21,767 nt of DNA from DATBLZ01 sp036555065 (lineage in GTDB: Bacteria; Pseudomonadota; Gammaproteobacteria; Steroidobacterales; Rariloculaceae), in contig DATBLZ010000077.1 of assembly GCA_036555065.1 (NCBI GenBank), positions 1 to 21,767 of the forward strand, given 5' to 3'. Shown here one piece after another: positions 1 through 7,904 of the stretch (positions are counted from its first letter, which is position 1; each line of letters begins with the position of its first letter). Under the pieces are notes generated by a model that saw nothing but the letters and a program-made list of their open reading frames with translations, was not told where the DNA came from and did no database searches. A program made the translations under genes and the position numbers.

Positions 1-205
1 ATTAGCGGCGGCGGCCGACGTTGCTGCAGGTAATGGCCCGCTTTCGTGCGAACTGACGCAGTCGAACGGGCTTTCTCAAGTGAGGGGTCATCTGAAGCTG
101 AAACCGCGGGAGGCACGATTCTGGTACCGCTTCTCCTGGCATGCCAGCGCGCAGTCCATGGGCCGTCGGGGCGCCCGCCTCAAGACGTAAGTGCTCCTCT
201 TTCAT
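1..205 (-). other. Unrecognised open frame after the broken kinase, running off the window start
   Basis: A minus-strand frame opens with an ATG whose ATGA overlaps the TGA (202-204) that ends the histidine-kinase remnant, and it stays open to the window edge. The overlap is the arrangement expected of a translationally coupled downstream gene, typically a response regulator after a kinase. The 67 readable residues are rich in Arg, Pro and Leu, and they match no receiver or other domain that I recognise. The neighbouring kinase is decayed, so this may be decayed coding DNA or a chance frame. Low confidence. Confidence 0.2.
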
Positions 206-1431
206 GCCGGCTTCTCACCGCCCGGCGCGGGACGGGGGGGCAGCACCAGATGAAACCGGGTGCCCTTGCCAACTGAACTCTCTCGTTTACCGTTCCGCCT
301 TGGTCCTCAAGGATGACGCGCGCTGTCGGAAGCCCCAGCCGCACTCCCACGCGACCCGACTTGTCCGAAAAGCGCGCATCGAAGAGTTGCTCGAGCTGCT
401 GTCCCGTCAATGCCCGCATCCCGTATCTCCGATATCGAGAAGAACCGCATCATCGGACCCGGTGGAAGTCGTCAACTCGAGCACGCCCTCACCTTTCATG
501 GCCTCGAATGCATGCACCAGGATTGTCATTAGCACCCCGCTCACCTCGTGGGGCCTGCAATGGACTAATGGAATGCCTCCCTAGTGGCGCACGATTTCGA
601 CGCTTTCCGCTTCTTCAATGGCTCGAACGAGGGTGCTCGGCACACCGGTCCGCGGTTGAGACACTGCTGGTAATGACACCGAGGGAAGTATTGATCTCGT
701 GAGCGATGCCGGCCACCAGGCCTCCGAGGGCCCTGACCTTCGCTTCCATGAACGTCGCGCTTGCTCTTCTCGGATATGGACGTTTTCCGCCTCAAGCTCT
801 GACCGCCTCGCGATTCATGCGGCGCGCTCGGGCGGTAGCCAGGCTCATGAAGAGCCCAATTAGAATCTTGCCATGAAGAACCACAGGACGAACCCCGGTT
901 TTGATGCCGGAGCCGAGAACCTGCTCCACGTTGTCGATCGTAAGTGCAACGCGATCGTCGGTGAGCGCGTAGAGACCGAATACGATCATCTGGAGGCACG
1001 CGACGGCCGAGATGATGGCTGGATAGAGAGGCCGTAGAGCCAAGCAGTTCAATGCCATGACGACCGAGTACATGGGAACCTGAGAATTCTTAAGCAAAGA
1101 ACGCGGCGCTGACACGATCTGGACCACCCACAGAAACGTACCAGACCATCGAAAAGGACAGGATCGCAATGGCGTCGCATGCAACAAGGGTTCGACCTAC
1201 CAAGAGGAGATTCTTTTGCTGCCGTACTCTCGTCATGCACCAGGCCATCAAAGCAAAGATGACGAGGAGGATTGCCGACGTAAAAAAGAAGGTATCAAAG
1301 GAACTTTGGGAGTTGATGAGAGTAATAGCGCCACCGGCGGCTAGAAAAGCGACGCGTGCCCAGATCGAGTACTCGAGGCCTTGCCCTTCTCGAGCTCGAA
1401 GTAATCTCTCGACTCGACTGGTCTCGCCCAA
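202..1431 (-). pseudogene. Decayed membrane-anchored sensor histidine kinase (multiple frameshifts, internal loss)
   Basis: No single frame covers this gene, but kinase landmarks appear in order when the three minus frames are read together. From a possible TTG start at 1431 there is a hydrophobic N-terminal region of several membrane segments. It shifts frame near 1100 and continues to about 792. A linker rich in charged residues follows and shifts again near 750. The H-box reads LGGLVAGIAHEINTSLGVI, with His at 699-701. The N-box (ILVHAFEAMK) lies around 510-540 and the G1 box (DIGDTGCG) around 413-436. The G2 region (LGLPTARVILEDQGG) lies around 285-335. After another shift comes the tail GKGTRFHLVLPP, ending at TGA 202-204. 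The H-box and N-box are only about 60 codons apart, much less than usual, so part of the dimerisation and ATPase region is probably deleted. When intact it would have been a signal-transducing autokinase in the inner membrane. The identity as a kinase remnant is strong, but its former signal is unknown. Confidence 0.85.
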
Positions 1432-1478
1432 GCGCCCCCGCTACGTGCCGGAGAAGCTGGCCGTCCCCTGCCTTGCAT

Positions 1479-1484
1479 TATATT
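1479..1484 (+). promoter_or_regulatory. Orphan -10-like box identical in context to the atoE promoter
   Basis: TATATT followed by CGCGGCC and then an ATG at 1493 repeats the 13-base arrangement found immediately before atoE (13350-13362). Here the ATG leads only to an 18-codon frame, so no gene is left for it to drive. On the opposite strand the same bases read TATAAT (1482-1477), which could have served the kinase remnant starting at 1431. The rest of 1432-1607 shows no coding signal that I can support. Confidence 0.3.
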
Positions 1485-1607
1485 CGCGGCCAATGCTTCG
1501 GTCCTCCTCTTGGGGGGGCCTTCCGACGAGGCCCGGTCGCCATCGGTAGAGGCCAATGGCTCGAAGTCAGGGGCAGGAAAGTGCCTTCGGGGTTAAGATG
1601 ACACCTT

Positions 1608-1850
1608 ATGGGTCTCGAGCTGACCGGGAGGAACCTGACCCTCGAAGACATCGAGGCCGGCCTCGACGAGGACCTCTACATCACCGCGGAAGCCGAGGCT
1701 TTCGTCAAATGGCACGCCGGCCAACTCGCCTGGGCTGAAGCCACGCGCGGCGGTCGTATCCAACTCGACGGGCATCCGTCGTTGGTCAGAGCTTTCCCGA
1801 CCTGGAACGCGCGCAGCATGTTCGCGCACATCAGGCCGGTCACGCGTTGA
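1608..1850 (+). pseudogene. C-terminal remnant of an HxlR-family transcriptional regulator
   Basis: The 80-residue frame resembles the C-terminal, SCP2-like half found in some long HxlR winged-helix regulators. It starts LELTG, then shows a segment like DLYITAEAEAFVKWHAGQ, a predicted turn, GGRIQLDGHPSLVRAFPTW, and a short tail. The N-terminal winged helix-turn-helix that would bind DNA is absent upstream in all plus frames. The stretch that normally separates the LELTG-like strand from the DLYITA-like strand also looks shortened. It therefore appears both 5'-truncated and internally deleted. It lies between two other decayed segments, which fits a general decay zone. A short genuine protein starting at ATG 1608 is possible but less likely, since no ribosome-binding site is evident. 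Confidence 0.5.
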
Positions 1851-1864
1851 GGATTCTCGTTCTC

Positions 1865-2149
1865 TTAGAATAGAGCAAGCAGAACAGCGGTCAGGATTCC
1901 TCCGCCGGCCGCCTGAGGCGCGGTCAGGTCCGGGATTTCCGCGTATTCCCAGAAGAAAATGCCGCCGATGGCTACTATGAAAGCATTCAACGCGACGAAT
2001 GCCATGAGCAGCCAGAGAAGCGAGGCGACGAGTACGGATTTCTGCGACTGCTCTATCGGAGAGGGGCTTGGTGCAGCTCCGTGCCTCAGCTCGGCCGGTT
2101 GCCGAGCGCCTCGGCAATCGCCCTGCAGGACTGATGGGAGGCGATGCCA
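1865..2149 (-). pseudogene. Small membrane-protein ORF without a convincing start codon
   Basis: A minus-strand frame, open from an upstream stop at 2150-2152 to TAA at 1865-1867, encodes a hydrophilic lead followed by two hydrophobic stretches. The first reads VLVASLLWLLMAFVALNAF and continues into VAIGGIFFW; the second is ILTAVLLALF at the very C-terminus. Between them is the acidic, proline-containing segment EYAEIPDLTAPQ. No ATG, GTG or TTG lies before the first hydrophobic stretch; the first ATG falls inside it. It may be the 3' remnant of a longer membrane protein or use a rare start such as CTG. I do not recognise the family. Confidence 0.35.
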
Positions 2150-2183
2150 TCAGCCTCTATTCGTTGACTACGGCAATGTTACG

Positions 2184-3476
2184 TCACTCGGCGCCGAACA
2201 CGGAGGCGCGGCGAAGTTGCAGCGCGAGCAATGCGCCGGCCGCAAGCAGCGCCGCGAGGAAAAGGAGCCCGCCCGCGAAGCTGCCCGACGCGTCGAGGAC
2301 GAGGCCTACGGCGTACGGGCCGACGAACCCGCCGAGCGAGCCGAGCGTGTTGATCAACGCGATGCCGCCCGCGGCGGCGCTGCCGGTCAGAAACCGCGTC
2401 GGCAACGACCAGAACGGTCCGCGCGTGCCGAGATCCCCGACCGCGGCGACGCTGAGCGCGATGATCGCGGGCACGGGTGAGCTCAAGAAGGCGCTCGTAG
2501 AGAAGCCGACCGCGGCGACGAAGCTCGGCACGGCGACGTGCATGAACCGCTCGCCGCTGCGATCCGAGCTCCTGCCGATCAGGATCATGCCGACGGCCGC
2601 GGCCGCGTAGGGCAGCGCCGAGATCATGCTGACCTCGAGATCGCTCAAGCCCGAAAGACTTTGCACGATCTGCGGTACCCACAGCGTGAGCCCATAGCTC
2701 CCCGATTGGCACGTGAAGATCACGAGCCCGAGCAGCCAGACAGTCGGATGGAGCAACGCTTGCCGCAAGCCGACGCCATGCCGCGTGTGCGCCGCGCTGT
2801 GCTCGGCGCGAATGCGCGCGCTGAGCCATTCGCGTTCGCGGGCTTCGAGCCAATGCGCTTGCTCGGGCCGATCCGTGAGATATCCGAGCACGACGATGCC
2901 GAGCACAACTGCCGGTACACCCTCGACTAGAAAGAGCCACTGCCAACCGTCGAGGCCAAGCGCCCCATCGAGCTCGAGCAAGAGACCCGAGACCGGCGCG
3001 CCGATCACGGTCGCGACGGGGATCGCAACCATGAACCACGACACGGCGCGCGCGCGCTCGCGGCTCGGAAACCAATCACTCAAGTAATAGAGGATGCCCG
3101 GTAAGAACCCCGCCTCCGCGACGCCGAGCAGAAACCGCACGAGGTAAAACGACAGCGGCCCCTTCACGAACATCATCGCGACGGCAAGGATCCCCCACGT
3201 GATCATGATGCGCGCGATCCATCGACGCGCCCCGAAGCGCACGAGCAAGAGGTTGCTCGGAATTTCACAGAGCGCGTAGCCCGCGAAGAAAACGCCCGCG
3301 CCGAAACCATAGACGGCCGCGCTGAAGCCGAGGTCCTCATTCATTTGCAGCGCCGCGAACCCGACGTTGACGCGGTCGAGCCACGCGACGATGTAGAGCA
3401 ACAGCAGGAACGGCAGGAGGCGCCAGCCGGCCTTCGCGAGCGTCGTGCGCTCGAGGTCGCTCGTTTGATTATTCAC
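2184..3476 (-). CDS. MFS transporter, anion:cation symporter (ACS) type
   Basis: A permease of the major facilitator superfamily, predicted to import an organic anion such as a sugar acid or dicarboxylate together with a cation across the inner membrane. From GTG 3476 it has 430 residues, the usual length of the family, with about twelve hydrophobic segments. The first reads LLPFLLLLYIVAWLDRVNVG, the ACS-type TM1 signature with Asp and Arg. The TM4 region (FLLGVAEAGFLPGILYYLSDWFP) is also characteristic of tartrate, galactonate and phthalate transporters. The frame extends further upstream to 3539, but this would run through the divergent gltS start. GTG 3476 leaves a normal N-terminus and sits 6 nt after a -10-like box. 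The substrate cannot be assigned: no catabolic gene lies in the same orientation. Codon use and GC match the intact neighbours, unlike the region to its left. Confidence 0.85.
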   Translation of the reverse strand: MNNQTSDLERTTLAKAGWRLLPFLLLLYIVAWLDRVNVGFAALQMNEDLGFSAAVYGFGAGVFFAGYALCEIPSNLLLVRFGARRWIARIMITWGILAVAMMFVKGPLSFYLVRFLLGVAEAGFLPGILYYLSDWFPSRERARAVSWFMVAIPVATVIGAPVSGLLLELDGALGLDGWQWLFLVEGVPAVVLGIVVLGYLTDRPEQAHWLEAREREWLSARIRAEHSAAHTRHGVGLRQALLHPTVWLLGLVIFTCQSGSYGLTLWVPQIVQSLSGLSDLEVSMISALPYAAAAVGMILIGRSSDRSGERFMHVAVPSFVAAVGFSTSAFLSSPVPAIIALSVAAVGDLGTRGPFWSLPTRFLTGSAAAGGIALINTLGSLGGFVGPYAVGLVLDASGSFAGGLLFLAALLAAGALLALQLRRASVFGAE

Positions 3477-3482
3477 CGCGCA

Positions 3483-3488
3483 ATTATT
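3483..3488 (-). promoter_or_regulatory. -10 box of the MFS gene, suggesting a leaderless mRNA
   Basis: On the minus strand AATAAT (5/6 to TATAAT) is followed by six bases and then the GTG at 3476. Transcription would begin at or next to the start codon. No clear -35 hexamer is visible at 17 bp, and that position overlaps the gltS -10/start region. Confidence 0.4.
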
Positions 3489-3500
3489 CCACTGAATTGC

Positions 3501-3506
3501 TAAATT
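3501..3506 (+). promoter_or_regulatory. -10 box of gltS, suggesting a leaderless mRNA
   Basis: TAAATT is followed by GGCGCGC and then GTG at 3514. The spacing puts the predicted transcription start on the start codon. It faces the -10 box of the divergent MFS gene, 12 bp away. No good -35 hexamer is seen. Confidence 0.4.
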
Positions 3507-3513
3507 GGCGCGC

Positions 3514-4779
3514 GTGCTCGAGCTCGATCTCATAGACACGGTCGGTTTCGGCGGCGTCGCGCTGCTCGTGGGCTATGCGCTGCGCCGCTATTTCCCCGGC
3601 CTTGCGCGTCATAACGTGCCGGCGCCGGTCATCGGAGGGCTGCTCGTTGCGCTCGTCATGCTCGTCGGGCAAAGAGAGGGAGTCACACTGGTTCGGTTCG
3701 ATACGACCCTCCAGACGCCCCTCATGATCGCGTTCTTCACGACGATCGGGTTTGGCGCAAGCATAACGATGCTCAAGGTTGGCGGACCGCTCGTCGTCCG
3801 CTTTCTGCTGCTCGCGACTGCCTTTGCGTTCGTCCAAAACATCGTGGGCGGGGGGCTTGCTGCGCTCATGGGGCTCGACCCGTTGTTCGGGGTCATGGTT
3901 GGATCGGTGACGCTCACGGGTGGGCCCGCAACGGGGCTTGCGTTCGCGCCGCTGTTCGAGGAAGCCGGCGTCGCCGGGGCAGCGTCGATCGCGGTCGCCG
4001 CCGCCATGGGCGGCATCGTCTGCGGCGGCCTCATCGGTGGGCCGCTTTGCACTTGGATGATTCGCCGCCACGCGCTTGCCGAGCCTCGCACGGCCGTCGA
4101 GCCGGCGGCTCCATCGCGTATGTCGGGCCCTGCCGCAAATAGCTCGAGCAGCATCGGCGAGCTCGTCGCGGGCGCTACGGATGCCGTAATTCCGGCCGTA
4201 GCCGATGATCCCGAGCACGCCGCGACCGGGCCTCTGCGAAACCTCGTGGCGGTCCTCGTCGCGATGTGGTTCGGCTCATGGGTCAGCGAAGGCTTCGCCG
4301 CGCTCGGCTTGACGTTGCCTGCGTACGTCGGCGCGATGATCGTCGCGGCCGCGATCCGCAATCTCGACGACGCAACCGGTTGGTTCAAGCTCTCGCACCA
4401 CTTCATCGCCGAGGTCGGGGCCGTCGCCCTCGCGCTTTTCCTTGCGATCGCGCTCATGACGTTGCGGCTCTGGGAGCTCGCCGACTTGGCATTGCCGCTG
4501 ATCACGATCCTACTCGTGCAAATCGTGCTCGTCGTGCTCGTCTGCTTGTGGCCGATCTTCCAGGTCATGGGCCGCGACTACGAGTCGGCCGTCATGACGG
4601 GCGGCTTCATCGGTTTCATGCTCGGCACGACTGCGAACGCGATGGCCGTCATGCGCACGCTCGTCGAACGCTACGGGCCGGCGCCGAATGCGTTTCTCGT
4701 CGCGCCGTTGGTCGGCGCATTCTTCATCGATTTTACGAATGCAATCATCATCACGGTGTTTCTGAACCTGCTCGCCTGA
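3514..4779 (+). CDS. gltS: Sodium/glutamate symporter (GltS/ESS family)
   Basis: An inner-membrane secondary transporter of the ESS family, which imports glutamate with sodium. From GTG 3514 it has 421 residues. Two homologous hydrophobic halves are separated by a hydrophilic loop at about residues 190-240. The N-terminal half carries GSVTLTGGPATGLAFAP, the counterpart of the family's glycine-rich re-entrant loop. The C-terminal half carries GGFIGFMLGTTANAMAVM, the second loop. The first loop departs from the GGHGTG that I recall for E. coli GltS (PA in place of HG), so the substrate may not be glutamate. The start could also be TTG 3505, but GTG 3514 fits the -10 box spacing better. The downstream amino-acid permease follows after 64 nt and is probably co-transcribed. 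Confidence 0.85.
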   Translation: MLELDLIDTVGFGGVALLVGYALRRYFPGLARHNVPAPVIGGLLVALVMLVGQREGVTLVRFDTTLQTPLMIAFFTTIGFGASITMLKVGGPLVVRFLLLATAFAFVQNIVGGGLAALMGLDPLFGVMVGSVTLTGGPATGLAFAPLFEEAGVAGAASIAVAAAMGGIVCGGLIGGPLCTWMIRRHALAEPRTAVEPAAPSRMSGPAANSSSSIGELVAGATDAVIPAVADDPEHAATGPLRNLVAVLVAMWFGSWVSEGFAALGLTLPAYVGAMIVAAAIRNLDDATGWFKLSHHFIAEVGAVALALFLAIALMTLRLWELADLALPLITILLVQIVLVVLVCLWPIFQVMGRDYESAVMTGGFIGFMLGTTANAMAVMRTLVERYGPAPNAFLVAPLVGAFFIDFTNAIIITVFLNLLA

Positions 4780-4843
4780 GGGTTGCCCTCGCGTGTCGCG
4801 AACGGGCATCATGGCTGCGGCACCAGTACTGGGAGATCGACGC

Positions 4844-6445
4844 ATGGCGAAGCGGGGCCTGAACCAGTTGTTCGCGCGCAAGTCGGTTGCGCAAATGCAC
4901 GCCGAGCACGAGCACGGCGAGCTCAAGAAGTCCCTCGGTGCCACGAACCTCGTCTTGCTCGGTATCGGCTGCATCATCGGCACGGGCATTTTCGTGCTGA
5001 CGGGCCGCGCGGCGGCACAGTTCGCGGGCCCTGCGATCATGATTTCCTTCATCATCACGGGGACCCTCTGCGCGCTCGTTGCGCTTGCCTACGCCGAGCT
5101 CGCGTCGGCGATTCCCGTGTCGGGGTCTGCATACTCGTACTCGTATGCGTCGATGGGCGAGATCGTCGCGTGGATCATGGGGCTCTTGCTGGTTCTCGAG
5201 TACGGCCTTGCCGCGTCGACCGTCGCCGTCGGCTGGTCGGGATACGTCATGAGCTTCTTGAACGACTTAGGGGTAGGCCTCCCGCCGGAGCTGCGCGGCG
5301 CACCGGGAACCCAAATCACCGACTTCACGACGGGAGCCGTCATCGGCACCGGGTCGATGGATCTTCCGGCGATCATCGGCATCGCCGCGGTCACGGGCCT
5401 GCTCGTTCTCGGCGTTTCCGAATCGGCGTTCGTGAACAACATCATCGTCGCGATCAAAGTATCGGTCGTCATCGCGTTCATCGTGATCGGCGCATTCTTC
5501 GTCACTCCGGATCTCTGGACGCCGCTCATCCCTGCGCAACAGCCGCCGCCACCCGAGGGCGTGACGCACATCTGGAGTGAGATCGGCAGCGCGCTGTGGG
5601 CCGTGGTCACTGCGCAGAACACCGGGCAGTACGGCATACCGGGCATCATCACCGCGGCGGCGACGATCTTCTTCGCCTACATCGGCTTCGAGGCCGTTTC
5701 GACGGCCGGCGCCGAGTCGCGAAACCCCGGTAGAGACATGCCGATCGGCATCCTCGGCTCCCTGCTCATCTGCACGATTCTCTACATCCTCACCTCGGCG
5801 GTCCTCGTCGGCATCGTCCCGTACACGGACCTCAACGACCCAGCACCGATCGCGAAGGCGGTCAATCAGATCGGGCTGCCGTGGTTTGCGGTCCTCGTGA
5901 AAATCGGCGCGATCGCGGGCCTCTCGTCGGTCATGCTCGTGCTGCTGTACGGGCAGACGCGCATCTTCTACACGATGGCGCGCGACGGTCTGATCCCGCC
6001 GGTGTTCGCGACCGTACATTCGAAGTTCAAAACGCCGTGGATCAACACGTTGCTCGTCGGCGTGCTTGCGTGCGGCTTCGCCGGTTTCATGGGCCTGGAT
6101 GCGCTCGCGAACTTGACGAACGTCGGCACGCTGTTCGCGTTCGCGATCGTCTGTATAACCGTGGTCTACCTGCGCTACGCGCACCCGAATATGCGGCGCC
6201 ACTTCAAGACGCCGTGGTTCCCGTTTACTCCGGTGCTCGGCGCGATCATGTGCCTGTTCTTGCTGATGTCGCTGATGGCGCACGCGCCTACTCGCAGGTT
6301 CTTCCTGATCTATCTCGTCGTCGGCACCGTCCTCTACTTCGCCTACGGAATGTGGAACTCGAAGCTCGCGAAGGGGGTCGTCGTGAGAGGCCATGAGGAC
6401 GTGACGCGCGGCGAGGTGACCGTGCACCCGCGGCTCGACGACTGA
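4844..6445 (+). CDS. Amino acid permease, cationic amino acid transporter (CAT)-like APC family
   Basis: A 533-residue APC-superfamily permease that should take up amino acids across the inner membrane. After a hydrophilic N-terminus (about residues 1-35) comes the TM1 signature GATNLVLLGIGCIIGTGIF, typical of the CAT/YfnA group. About twelve membrane segments follow, including the conserved TM6-region motif TIFFAYIGFEAVSTAGAE. A short cytoplasmic tail ends the protein. ATG 4844 is preferred because GGGAGA at 4831-4836 lies 7 nt before it, a normal Shine-Dalgarno. The frame also has an ATG at 4811 and an upstream start at 4793, both without such a site. It lies behind gltS in the same orientation, consistent with an amino-acid uptake operon. 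Its TGA directly abuts the stop of the convergent MFS gene. The substrate specificity cannot be read from sequence. Confidence 0.87.
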   Translation: MAKRGLNQLFARKSVAQMHAEHEHGELKKSLGATNLVLLGIGCIIGTGIFVLTGRAAAQFAGPAIMISFIITGTLCALVALAYAELASAIPVSGSAYSYSYASMGEIVAWIMGLLLVLEYGLAASTVAVGWSGYVMSFLNDLGVGLPPELRGAPGTQITDFTTGAVIGTGSMDLPAIIGIAAVTGLLVLGVSESAFVNNIIVAIKVSVVIAFIVIGAFFVTPDLWTPLIPAQQPPPPEGVTHIWSEIGSALWAVVTAQNTGQYGIPGIITAAATIFFAYIGFEAVSTAGAESRNPGRDMPIGILGSLLICTILYILTSAVLVGIVPYTDLNDPAPIAKAVNQIGLPWFAVLVKIGAIAGLSSVMLVLLYGQTRIFYTMARDGLIPPVFATVHSKFKTPWINTLLVGVLACGFAGFMGLDALANLTNVGTLFAFAIVCITVVYLRYAHPNMRRHFKTPWFPFTPVLGAIMCLFLLMSLMAHAPTRRFFLIYLVVGTVLYFAYGMWNSKLAKGVVVRGHEDVTRGEVTVHPRLDD

Positions 6446-7684
6446 TCAACGCTCCTCGGGCGGCCGTTGCTTGCGAAACGCGGCATAGAGCAAGACGTCG
6501 TACGCGATCTTCATCGCGGCGCCGACGATGAGCGGCGCGCCGATCGACAGCACGCGCATCAATAATCCCGCAAACGCCGGTGCGACGGCCCACCCGCCGA
6601 GGCGCACGAGGTGCGTGATTCCCGATGCAAATGTCCGCTCCTCGGGGCGCACGACGGCCATCACGTAGGACTGTCGCGTCGGCACGTCCATTTCGACCAA
6701 GCCCTCGCGCACGAGGAACAGCACGGCCGCAACTGGGAAGCTCGGTGCGAACGGCACGGTCATCAGTAGCAGGCTCGAGGGAATGTGCGTGAACACCATC
6801 GTATTCACGAGGCCGATGCGTGCAGCGAGCCAGGCCGCGCCGAGGTGCGATGCGGCATTGAGGAGCCGCGCCGCGAAGAACAGAAGTGCGATTGCGGCTT
6901 CGGGCGCAGCGAACCGCTCGTAGAAGAAGAACGCAAGCAGCGCCGTCGTCAGAAACCCGCCCGCGAGGCTGTCGACGGCGAATAGGGACGATATCCTCCA
7001 AAGCGTGCGCCGGGTTTCTCCCGAGATCTGCGCTCGCGCCTCGCGCGGCGCAGGGTTCTCGACGGCGCCGGGAAGCCGAAGATAGAGAATCGCCGTTGCG
7101 AGCTGGAGCCCCGCGTATATCGCGACAGTCCACCGAATTCCCGCGAGCGCCTCGACCCCGAGCCCGAGCTCGAGCAGCGCCGGCAACCCGGCGAGCAGCG
7201 CGCCGAGCGCGTGACCGGCGTCCTGCCAGAGGTTGTACCAGGCGAACGCCTTCGTGCGTGCTTCGGCGGACACGAGGCCCGGCACGATGGCTTGCTCGAT
7301 GATCAACGAGGCGCTGCGGTCGCGGCCCATGCCGTTGATCATTCCCGCGAACGCCGCGGCCGCGATGACGAGCGGCGCGGACGCGGCAGCCACTACCGCG
7401 CCCCCGGCGGCGGCCAGCAGCGCCAATGTGATGAGCGACCGGCGCCGGCCGAGTCGATCGCCGCGCAGAGTCACGACGAGCGCCGCGAGCGCCGCGCCCG
7501 CGAGCCCGCTCGCGATGATCGTGCCGATCCGCGCTGCGTCGAACCCGATCTTCGCGAGATAGATGCCGAGCAGCACGCCCGCCATGCCGGTCGCGAGCGC
7601 GCGGACGAAGGCCGCGGCGTAGAGAACGTGGAGCGAGGCCACTGCGCTGCCCGGCGGCGACGCTCGGTTGTCGCCCGCGACCAC
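6446..7684 (-). CDS. MFS transporter, third gene of the cstA operon
   Basis: A major facilitator of about 412 residues. It contains a TM2-3 loop like GDRLGRRRSLITLALLA (the MFS motif-A Gly-Asp-Arg-x-Gly-Arg-Arg pattern) and a second-half region with TRQSYVMAVVRPEERTFASG. This resembles drug- or metabolite-efflux MFS proteins, with no clear substrate. The frame is open to 7828, but that extension overlaps ybdD and is almost pure Arg/Ala shadow sequence. GTG 7684 lies 13 bp after the ybdD stop, with AGGGA upstream as a ribosome-binding site. A later GTG near 7648 is an alternative. Position and spacing indicate co-transcription with cstA and ybdD. Confidence 0.8.
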   Translation of the reverse strand: MVAGDNRASPPGSAVASLHVLYAAAFVRALATGMAGVLLGIYLAKIGFDAARIGTIIASGLAGAALAALVVTLRGDRLGRRRSLITLALLAAAGGAVVAAASAPLVIAAAAFAGMINGMGRDRSASLIIEQAIVPGLVSAEARTKAFAWYNLWQDAGHALGALLAGLPALLELGLGVEALAGIRWTVAIYAGLQLATAILYLRLPGAVENPAPREARAQISGETRRTLWRISSLFAVDSLAGGFLTTALLAFFFYERFAAPEAAIALLFFAARLLNAASHLGAAWLAARIGLVNTMVFTHIPSSLLLMTVPFAPSFPVAAVLFLVREGLVEMDVPTRQSYVMAVVRPEERTFASGITHLVRLGGWAVAPAFAGLLMRVLSIGAPLIVGAAMKIAYDVLLYAAFRKQRPPEER

Positions 7685-7697
7685 GGCGACTAGATCC

Positions 7698-7904
7698 CTA
7701 GCAGCAACGGCGCACGCCGTCCCATTTGCGGCGTTGCTCCGCAGCGAAGAACGCCGCGCGCGTGAGCGGCGCGTGCGGTTCCTGCGCCGGGCATTCGCGC
7801 CGGTGCGCGAGGTAGCGCTCGTAGGCATCGTCGCCCGTGGCTTCGCGGAGCGCGGCCCATGTGCGGCCGAGCCAACGCGAGACTTGCCCTATCGCGTCAA
7901 TCAC
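7698..7904 (-). CDS. ybdD: YbdD/YjiX family small protein (CstA partner)
   Basis: A 68-residue protein of the YbdD/YjiX (DUF466) family. In E. coli, family members are encoded directly behind the cstA and btsT pyruvate/peptide transporter genes and are needed for transporter function. The sequence runs RWLGRTWAALREATGDDAYERY, then a family-typical AFFAAEQRRKW segment and the terminal Cys-Cys (GVRRCC), as in E. coli YbdD. GTG 7904 is chosen because its GTGATTGA overlaps the cstA stop by 8 bp, which suggests translational coupling. Longer in-frame starts upstream would lie inside cstA and add an Arg-rich shadow sequence. It is probably a small cytoplasmic or membrane-associated accessory of CstA. 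Confidence 0.88.
   Translation of the reverse strand: MIDAIGQVSRWLGRTWAALREATGDDAYERYLAHRRECPAQEPHAPLTRAAFFAAEQRRKWDGVRRCC

Noticed and set aside
3609..4568. 319-codon minus-strand frame opposite gltS
   Set aside because: Ser/Thr/Ala/Pro-rich shadow of the membrane-protein codons on the plus strand.
4778..4801. Small hairpins GAGGG-TTG-CCCTC and CGCG-TGT-CGCG after the gltS stop, considered as a terminator
   Set aside because: Stems are only 5 and 4 bp, with no T-run, and the next gene is co-oriented and probably in the same operon.
5267..6427. 386-codon minus-strand frame opposite the amino acid permease
   Set aside because: Low-complexity Arg/Asp/Glu/His composition and no family resemblance; the plus strand has an unmistakable APC permease.
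6446..7828. Longer 460-codon start for the MFS gene behind ybdD
   Set aside because: The extension is an Arg-rich read-through of ybdD in another frame.
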